A program made the translations under genes and the position numbers. Below, one piece after another: positions 6,672 through 14,569 of a stretch of 14,569 nt of DNA (positions within the stretch are counted from its first letter, which is position 1; each line of letters opens with the position of its first letter). Origin of the DNA: Sphingobium sp. (GTDB lineage Bacteria > Pseudomonadota > Alphaproteobacteria > Sphingomonadales > Sphingomonadaceae); NCBI GenBank assembly GCA_017745115.1, contig JAGIAA010000051.1:1-14569 (forward strand). Direction: 5' to 3'. A model generated the notes under the pieces. The model made no database searches. It had not been told where the DNA came from and was given only the letters and a program-made list of their open reading frames with translations.

Positions 6672-8207
6672 TCAACGGGATACGCGGACCCGGCCCGAGC
6701 CACGCTCCGCGTTCGAAGCCTGGGGCGCGTTGCTCTTGTCGTCGAGGCGGACGAAGCAATCCTGGCCGCTGGTGCGCAACGAACCGCAGGTCGCCGAAGC
6801 CGCGCCGCGATTTTCGAAACCACGGATCGCGAGCCGGTAAAACGTCCGGCCATTGACCTGGACGGTGCTGTGGACCGCGCCATAGGATTTGAGCGCCGCG
6901 CGCGACTGGCTGAGCTTGCTCCACTGCGTCTTGGCAAGAGCAGCGCTGTCGAAGGCGCCGAGCTGGACGACCCAGCCGCTCGCCTTGCCCGCGACCGCAG
7001 GCTTGCCGAGGCTGGCCGTCGAACCCGCATGCGTCGGCGCAATCTTGGGCGTGACGTTCGGCTGCGTGAAGGCGCGCTTCAGTGTCTGCGACGTTGCCGG
7101 CGCGAGCGGCTTGACCGCCAAGGTCGGCGCGCTCGCTGGAGGCGTGAACGCTGCCCTGAGTGCGGAAGGCGCCGGCTCGGATGCCGGCTTGCGATCGACG
7201 GTTTCGAGCGGCTCGTCCGGCGTGATTGCGATCGGTGCAACCGGCGGCTTGGCCAGCACCGCGGCAATCGCGGTGGGCGTGAAAGCGGGCGCCTTGGCCG
7301 GCGCGGCCTGGGCGACTGCCGGCGGGGCGGCCTTTGTCTCGGCCTGCTTGAATTCTGCGACCTTCACCGGCGCAACAACTTCGGCGGCTGCCGAAACCGG
7401 TGCTGGATCCGCACGTTCGGCCGCATTCTGGACGAGGTCCGAGGCGCTCGCAAGCTGGACAGGCGCCGCTGCAGGCGCCGTGTTCAGCGCGAGTTGTGTC
7501 GGCAGGCCGGCATCGTCAGCGCGCGGCGAAACGCCGAGCATCGCGATCACGCGATCCGGCGGTCCGCCTTTGGCAAAGGCCTGGGTCCATTCGCCGATGC
7601 GCGCCTCGGCTTCGCGTGCCGGAAGATCCTGGCCTGCGATCAGGCGAGCCTGTCCCCACTGCCCGCCCAGCGCCAATGCATAAGCAAGGTTCTGGCGGGT
7701 CTTGGCCGTGGCGTCCGGTGCGTTGACCGCTTCAAGCAGGGCGCGCACGCCCTCGCGCAGATCGCCCGCCATCGTCATGGCGAGACCATAGTCGCCGGCC
7801 GGCAGGTCGCTGATATGATCGATCAGAAGAGAATGCGCGCCTTCGAGATCGCCGAGACCCGATTGGACCAGTGCCAGGCTGACAATCGTGCGAGGATCAC
7901 GGTTACCGAGCGTCATGGCATCGGTGAAAGCCGTGCGGGCCGAGGCGAAGCGGCCGTTGGCCAAATAGGCACGGCCGAGAACGGCGCGCGCACCGGCACT
8001 TTGCGGATCGGCAGCGACGAACTGCTCGGCCGCCGTTAGCGCCTGACCATAATCCCGCTCGGCAAGCATGCGCTCGATCTTCGGCGCAAAGCTCTGCGTA
8101 TCGTTCGCCGCAAGCTTAGGGCGATCCTGGCCGCCGCTGCAGCCGACCATCAGCGAGCCGAGCACGACTGCCGAGGTCATCATCGTTGAAAAGGTGCGAT
8201 TCATCAT
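6672..8207 (-). CDS. TPR/SPOR-domain outer-membrane lipoprotein
   Basis: The 511-residue product starts with a lipoprotein signal peptide ending in the lipobox LMVGC (19-23; Cys23 would be acylated). Residues 43-215 are helical repeats of the TPR type (ALTAAEQFVAADP..., LGRAYLANGRFASARTAF). A long Pro/Ala/Lys-rich linker (about 240-405) leads to a C-terminal SPOR domain (about 410-488), beginning WVVQLGAFDSAALAKTQW. SPOR domains bind denuded glycan strands at division sites, so the protein probably acts in the periplasm at the septum or pole. Two ATGs are adjacent; the first at 8207 was kept. It lies 21 bases after the ribbon-helix-helix gene and is last in the parA-like operon. C-terminal residues 489-511 are basic and serine-rich. 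Confidence 0.85.
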   Translation of the reverse strand: MMNRTFSTMMTSAVVLGSLMVGCSGGQDRPKLAANDTQSFAPKIERMLAERDYGQALTAAEQFVAADPQSAGARAVLGRAYLANGRFASARTAFTDAMTLGNRDPRTIVSLALVQSGLGDLEGAHSLLIDHISDLPAGDYGLAMTMAGDLREGVRALLEAVNAPDATAKTRQNLAYALALGGQWGQARLIAGQDLPAREAEARIGEWTQAFAKGGPPDRVIAMLGVSPRADDAGLPTQLALNTAPAAAPVQLASASDLVQNAAERADPAPVSAAAEVVAPVKVAEFKQAETKAAPPAVAQAAPAKAPAFTPTAIAAVLAKPPVAPIAITPDEPLETVDRKPASEPAPSALRAAFTPPASAPTLAVKPLAPATSQTLKRAFTQPNVTPKIAPTHAGSTASLGKPAVAGKASGWVVQLGAFDSAALAKTQWSKLSQSRAALKSYGAVHSTVQVNGRTFYRLAIRGFENRGAASATCGSLRTSGQDCFVRLDDKSNAPQASNAERGSGRVRVSR

Positions 8208-8228
8208 GGGTCTGGTCCCCGGTGGATG

Positions 8229-8855
8229 TCAGACGTCCGACGCCGCTTCGTCGGCGCCGTCGATCTCTTCCACCCGGCCGGCAAGGTCCTCGACCTTGTT
8301 GTGCTGGGCGAGAAGTGCGTCGAGGGCCTCGAGAAGCAACTGCTGCGAAGAGCGGTGCGTCAACGCGCTCAACAGGCGCAGGCGCAAGTGACGTTCGCCG
8401 TCCAGGCGCAGGGTGAAAGCCGCCTTGCGACCCGACAGACCCGGATCGGCTTTCGGCTTCTTCGGCTTGGGTGACGGCATGCGAATGGAGATCGGCTTCG
8501 ACGAGGTGTCGCGCGCGACGCTGGTGAGCCGTTGGGCGATCGCCTCGAGATGCCGCGTGATCGGCGAAAGCGGCGACTGGTCCTGCTCTTCGATATAGAC
8601 CTCGACGTCATCGCCACCGAAGTCGTCCTGTTCGTCGACGAACGGCCGCCGATCGGGCGGCGTGAGACCGAGCGAGGTGACGGTCGGACGCAGATCCTCG
8701 TCTTCGTCACCATGATCGTTCCAGCCAAGATCGTCATGCGGCGTCAGTGGCAGATGAAGATGCGAGACCGCCTGGCGACGCATCGCCGGACGCGCATCGC
8801 CGCGACGGGCGAGGAGGCCAGAGGTTAGAGAGGCGGCGGGGCGGATTTCAGCCAT
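8229..8855 (-). CDS. Ribbon-helix-helix-like partner of the ParA-type ATPase
   Basis: The 208-residue product is unnamed. Residues 143-185 read as a strand (KAAFTLRLD) followed by two amphipathic helices (ERHLRLRLLSALTHR and SSQQLLLEALDALLAQ), the MetJ/Arc ribbon-helix-helix pattern. A basic proline-rich stretch precedes it (about 124-138, RMPSPKPKKPK). Residues 40-95 are very acidic and probably disordered. The N-terminus (SLTSGLLARRGDARPAMRRQ, 9-28) is arginine-rich and looks like a short interaction motif. It lies 18 bases after the ParA-type gene, so by analogy with ParA systems it may be the DNA-binding or ATPase-stimulating partner. That role is inferred; the sequence shows only the fold hint and the operon. 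No good Shine-Dalgarno sequence is visible before the ATG. Confidence 0.8.
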   Translation of the reverse strand: MAEIRPAASLTSGLLARRGDARPAMRRQAVSHLHLPLTPHDDLGWNDHGDEDEDLRPTVTSLGLTPPDRRPFVDEQDDFGGDDVEVYIEEQDQSPLSPITRHLEAIAQRLTSVARDTSSKPISIRMPSPKPKKPKADPGLSGRKAAFTLRLDGERHLRLRLLSALTHRSSQQLLLEALDALLAQHNKVEDLAGRVEEIDGADEAASDV

Positions 8856-8873
8856 GATGCATCCGTTCTGTTC

Positions 8874-9587
8874 TTAGCTCGCGATCCGGCGACCGAAGCC
8901 GCCGTGTTGCACTTGACGGGGGGCGACCGCAGGATGCTGAGCCGGCGAAAAGACGGTGCGACGGAAATTCCGCTCAAGCCGATCGGCGATATAGGTCCAG
9001 AGCTGCGTGACTTCCTGAGCCGACTTGCCGTTGGCGTCGAAGTCCATGACCGTGCGTCCGTCGATCATCGAGGACGCAAAGTCGGTGCGGTGATGGATGG
9101 TGACCGGCGCGACCGTGCCGTGCTGCGACAGTGCGATGGCCGCCTCGGACGTGATTCGGGCCTTGGGCGTCGCGGCGTTGACCACGAAGATGAGCGGCTT
9201 GCCGGCGCGCTCGCAGAGATCGACGGTCGCCCCGACGGCGCGAAGATCGTGAGGGCTCGGACGCGTCGGAACGACGATCAGTTCGGCAACGCTGATGACG
9301 CTTTGGATCGCCATGGTAATGGCCGGCGGCGTATCGATGACGGCAAGCTTGAAGCCCTGCTGGCGCAGCTGCTCGAGATCCGTGGCAAGACGCGCGACGG
9401 TCGTCTGCGCGAACGCCGGAAGATCGTCCTCACGTTCGTTCCACCAGTCGGCGAGCGAGCCTTGCGGATCGATGTCGATGAGGACGACGGGACCGCTACC
9501 GGCCCGCTGTGCCTGGACGGCGAGGTGCCCGGAGAGTGTGGTTTTCCCTGAACCACCCTTTTGCGACGCAAGTGCCAAGATGCGCAC
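8874..9587 (-). CDS. ParA-family ATPase (orphan, non-parAB)
   Basis: The 237-residue protein has the deviant Walker A KGGSGKTT (10-17), Walker A' DIDPQGS (38-44) and Walker B VIDTPP (83-88), the full set for an ATP-sandwich dimer of the ParA/MinD superfamily. VVPTRPSPHDLRA (105-117) is also typical of ParA. There is no neighbouring parB, gidB or gidA, so this is not the chromosome-partition parA; MipZ-like and cargo-positioning ParA proteins are the relevant relatives. The GTG start at 9587 was chosen because AAGGGA precedes it at a good distance and the P-loop begins ten residues later; the frame stays open further upstream but with no family match. The C-terminal 30 residues are a basic extension. 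It is first in a three-gene minus-strand operon. Confidence 0.9.
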   Translation of the reverse strand: MRILALASQKGGSGKTTLSGHLAVQAQRAGSGPVVLIDIDPQGSLADWWNEREDDLPAFAQTTVARLATDLEQLRQQGFKLAVIDTPPAITMAIQSVISVAELIVVPTRPSPHDLRAVGATVDLCERAGKPLIFVVNAATPKARITSEAAIALSQHGTVAPVTIHHRTDFASSMIDGRTVMDFDANGKSAQEVTQLWTYIADRLERNFRRTVFSPAQHPAVAPRQVQHGGFGRRIAS

Positions 9588-9717
9588 GAAATTTCCCTTA
9601 TCGATGTCCCGCGACAAAGGAGAATCACAGTCCCGTCCTAAGATTTGGTTAAACCTACAGTATTTGTGGGGGCCATTTGGACAGGCTGTCGGGCTGGAAA
9701 AGATTAACCCTGTTGCC
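9588..9717 (-). promoter_or_regulatory. Intergenic region with a CtrA-like box upstream of the parA-like gene
   Basis: This 130-base AT-richer gap follows serB and precedes the ParA-type gene. On the minus strand TTAACCAAATCTTAG (9652-9638) matches the CtrA pattern TTAA-N7-TTAA at seven of eight fixed positions (last base G). It lies about 50 bases before the GTG start, a plausible distance. A palindrome GACAG-G-CTGTC is at 9680-9690. No clear sigma-70 hexamers were found. CtrA control is an inference from the site alone. Confidence 0.4.
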
Positions 9718-10594
<877 letters not shown>

Positions 10595-10596
<2 letters not shown>

Positions 10597-11563
10597 GTCT
10601 TTTTCGCCCGCCAATTCCGACTCCCGATCTGATGTGCACGACCCGGACCGGCCGCCGGTCGCGCTTATTGCCGGGCCGACCGCCAGCGGCAAGAGCGCAG
10701 TCGCGCTTCGGCTGGCCGAACGGACCGGCGGCGTGATCATCAATGCCGACGCGAGTCAGGTCTATGCGGATCTCGCCGTCCTGACGGCGCGACCCGACGC
10801 GGCTGACCTGGCGCGCGCGCCGCACAGACTGTTCGGCCATGTCGACGGACGAGAAGCCTATTCGGCGGCGCGCTGGGCCGAGGATGCGAAAGCCGAAATC
10901 GCAGCCGCGCATGCCGCGGGGCTTTTGCCGATCCTGACCGGCGGCACCGGCCTGTATCTCGACACACTGTTGCATGGCATCGCCCCGGTGCCCGACATCG
11001 ACCCCGCCATCCGCAACGCGATCCGGGCTCTCCCGGTGGAAGAGACCTATGCTGCCCTGAAGCGCGAAGACCCGGAGGCGGCAGCGCGGCTCAATGCGAC
11101 GGATACGGCACGCGTCGCCCGGGCACTCGAAGTGGTGCGGTCGACGGAGCGGCCCCTCGCCCATTGGCAACAGCACCGCGTCGGCGGCATCGCAGGGTCG
11201 GTCAGCGTCCACGCCGGCGTCGTGATGCGGCCCAAGATGGATCTGGCCGAACGGGCGGAGCGGCGGCTCGACATCATGTTGTCGGGCGGCGCGATCGAGG
11301 AGGTGGCGGCCTTGGTGGCGCGAAAGCTGCCCGCCGACCGGCCAGTGCTGCGCGCATTGGGCGTAAGGGAGATCGCGTCGATGCTGGCCGGCGAGATCGA
11401 CATCGCGGAGACGCGGGCCAGCATCCTCAAGCAGACGCTCGCTTACCAGAAGCGCCAGCTCACCTGGGCGCGCGGCCGCCAGTCCAATTGGGCGGACCTC
11501 GATCCGGATAAGGATGCCGACCTCCAAACCCTGGCCAGGCTCGAAAACACGGCAAAGACATGA
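10595..11563 (+). CDS. miaA: tRNA dimethylallyltransferase
   Basis: The 322-residue enzyme adds a dimethylallyl group to N6 of A37 in tRNAs that read U-starting codons. The P-loop GPTASGKS (27-34), the NADASQVY stretch (50-57, where the family usually has DS-x-Q-x-Y), TGGTGLY (115-121), and YQKRQLTWARGR (284-295) are present. The serine of the usual DS pair is an alanine here with a serine next to it, and the usual GTAKP reads LTARP (63-67), mild departures from the E. coli form. ATG at 10595 has AAGG eight bases upstream. A GTG 13 codons later is an alternative start. The open frame upstream of 10595 is antisense to serB and not part of the gene. Confidence 0.95.
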
Positions 11564-11588
11564 TCCGATAGCAACGCCGGCCCATTAC

Positions 11589-11641
11589 GACATAAAGTTA
11601 TTCCAGTTTCTATTGACAAGACATTTTATGTCAACTAGAGG
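11589..11641 (+). promoter_or_regulatory. Probable ilvB promoter with nested palindromes
   Basis: The 103-base gap after miaA turns AT-rich here. TTGACA (11613-11618) is a perfect -35 box; the -10 at about 11636-11641 (TAGAGG, 17-base spacing) is weak. TTGACA is mirrored by TGTCAA (11629-11634), GACAT-TTT-ATGTC is a 13-base palindrome (11620-11632), and GACATAAA (11589-11596) is mirrored by TTTATGTC (11625-11632). These overlapping half-sites look like an operator. The binder cannot be named from sequence. Confidence 0.5.
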
Positions 11642-11666
11642 CACAAGCCTTGCCAGCAGGAATGCC

Positions 11667-13453
11667 ATGGCGCATGGCGCGGCGAAATCTGACCTTCAGG
11701 AGTTTCTTGTGGCCGAAAAGAGCGGCGCGAACATATTGGTCGAGTGCCTGATGGACCTAGGGGTCGATACCGTGTTCGGCTACCCGGGCGGCGCGGTGCT
11801 GCCCATCTACGACACCATCTTCGAGCATCCCTCGATCAAGCATATCCTGGTGCGTCACGAACAGGCCGCGGCCCACGCCGCGGAAGGCTATGCGCGCTCG
11901 ACCGGCAAGCCCGGCGTCGTGCTCGTCACCTCCGGCCCCGGCGCCACCAATGCCATCACGGGCATCTGCGACGCGCTGATGGATTCCATTCCGATGGTCG
12001 TCATCACCGGCCAGGTCGCGACGCATCTCATCGGCACCGACGCCTTCCAGGAAGCGGATACGGTCGGCCTGACGCGCCACTGCACCAAGCATAACTATCT
12101 CGTGAAGGATCCCGCCGACCTCGCACGCGTCGTCCATGAGGCGTTCCACATCGCAACCTCCGGACGTCCCGGCCCCGTCGTGATCGACATTCCCAAGGAC
12201 GTGCAGGTCGCAACCGCGCCCTATGAGAAGCCGGCCAAGATCATCCACAAGAGCTACAAGCCGCAAATCGATCCCGATGCGGCCGCCATCGATGCGACCG
12301 TCAACCTCATCATGGGCTCGAAGAGGCCGATCCTCTATACCGGCGGCGGCGTCATCAATGCGGGGCCCGAGGCAAGCGCAGTGCTGCGCATCCTAGCCGA
12401 TATGACGGGCGCGCCCGTCACGTCGACGCTGATGGGCTTGGGCGCCTTCCCCGCCAGCTCCCCGCAGTGGCTCGGCATGCTTGGCATGCACGGCACCTAT
12501 GAAGCCAATCTGGCGATGAACAAGGCCGATCTCATCCTCTGCCTGGGCGCACGCTTCGACGACCGGGTAACCGGACGGCTTGATGCGTTCGCGCCGAACA
12601 GCAAGAAAGTGCACGTCGACATCGATCGCGGCTCGATCAACAAGGTCGTCCACGTGGATGTACCGGTCGTCGCCGATGTCGGCCGCGCGATCGAGGCGAT
12701 CATTGCCGAACTCAAGGCTCGTAGTTTCAAGAAGCCCGACCTTTCGCAATGGTGGGGCCAGATCGACGCCTGGCGCGCGAAGCGCAGCCTCGATTACAAG
12801 GAAACCGGCCCCGAAATCATGCCGCAGCGTGCCATTGCGGAGCTGTTCAAGGCAACGCGCGGCAAGAATGTGATCATCACCACCGAGGTCGGCCAGCACC
12901 AGATGTGGGCTGCCCAGCATTTCCATTTCGACGAGCCCAACAAGTGGCTGACGTCCGGCGGGCTCGGCACGATGGGCTATGGCTTCCCGGCAGCGATCGG
13001 TGCGCAGCTCGGCAATCCCGACGCGTTGGTCATCGACGTGGCAGGTGACGCCTCCATCCAGATGAACATCCAGGAGATGGGCACGGCCACGCAGTACATG
13101 CTGCCGGTCAAGATCTTCATCCTGAACAACGAATATATGGGCATGGTCCGCCAGTGGCAGGAGCTCACTTATGAGAGCCGCTACTCGCACAGCTACTCGG
13201 ACAGCCTGCCCGACTTCGTGAAGCTGGCCGAGGCTTATGGCTGGAAGGGCATCCGCATCGAAGGCCTTCAGGAGCTCGAATCCGGCATCGCTGAGATGAT
13301 CGCGACGCCCGGCCCCGTGCTGGTCGACTGTCGCGTTGCCAAGCTTTCCAACTGCTTCCCGATGATCCCGTCGGGGGCCGCGCACACCGACATGCTGCTC
13401 GATCCCAGCCAGGTTTCCGGCACGATGGACGATGAGGCAAAGGCACTGGTCTG

Positions 13454-13454
<1 letters not shown>
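11667..13454 (+). CDS. ilvB: Acetolactate synthase large subunit
   Basis: The 595-residue thiamine diphosphate enzyme condenses two pyruvates, or pyruvate and 2-oxobutyrate, at the start of valine, leucine and isoleucine synthesis. It has FGYPGGAVLPIYD (37-49), the cofactor-activating Glu65 in RHEQAAAHAAEGYAR (63-77), VTSGPGATN (87-95), the FAD-domain region around ARFDDRVTGRLD (295-306), and the cofactor motif GDASIQMN...NN (460-488). ATG 11667 was chosen because AGGAA lies six bases upstream and the TTGACA promoter would place the transcript start near 11648. An ATG at 11628 would start inside the promoter and has no ribosome site. The stop overlaps the next ATG by one base. Confidence 0.97.

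Positions 13455-14569
<1,115 letters not shown>

Noticed and set aside
6870..8039. A 389-codon plus-strand frame opposite the SPOR lipoprotein gene
   Set aside because: It is arginine-rich without domains, while the minus strand encodes a lipobox, TPR repeats and a SPOR domain.
11514..11666. Upstream extension of ilvB beginning inside miaA, or from ATG 11628
   Set aside because: These starts lie before or within the TTGACA promoter and lack a ribosome site, whereas ATG 11667 has AGGAA at good spacing.

Overview
The window is high-GC, tightly packed chromosomal DNA carrying ordinary bacterial housekeeping genes. It has no phage, insertion-sequence, plasmid or CRISPR signal. The gene families (DUF4153, DUF3089, DUF1294, a SPOR/TPR lipoprotein, an extra gene between ilvB and ilvN) and two short intergenic palindromes point to an alphaproteobacterium, most likely of the Sphingomonadales. 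The assignment is from recall of families and was not checked against a database.

Layout. Positions 1-328 hold the start of gatA and all of gatC (minus strand), part of the amidotransferase that makes Gln-tRNA/Asn-tRNA. Positions 449-2245 (minus) encode an 11-helix membrane protein with a cysteine-bearing soluble tail. A 277-bp gap (2246-2522) contains two strong hairpins that may be a structured RNA, possibly 6S RNA. From 2523 the plus strand carries a chain of overlapping or closely spaced genes: a DUF3089 hydrolase-like protein, ruvX, a DUF1294 membrane protein, pyrB and a pyrC-like gene. The pyrC-like product lacks the residues a dihydroorotase needs for metal binding, so it is read as the non-catalytic PyrC' partner of aspartate transcarbamoylase.

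Positions 6672-9587 (minus) form a three-gene unit transcribed as ParA-type ATPase, ribbon-helix-helix protein, then a TPR/SPOR lipoprotein. A CtrA-like box lies in the upstream intergenic region. This trio is the most interesting part of the window: it places a nucleoid- or pole-positioning ATPase, a probable DNA-binding partner and a peptidoglycan-binding envelope lipoprotein under one promoter.

serB (minus) and miaA (plus) diverge from the same four bases (CATG), so their start codons overlap. Positions 11667-14569 hold a branched-chain amino acid cluster: ilvB, a 123-residue unknown gene joined to both neighbours by TGATG stop-start overlaps, ilvN, a palindromic repeat, and the first 43 codons of ilvC. 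A TTGACA box inside a nested palindrome lies just upstream of ilvB and probably marks its promoter and an operator.
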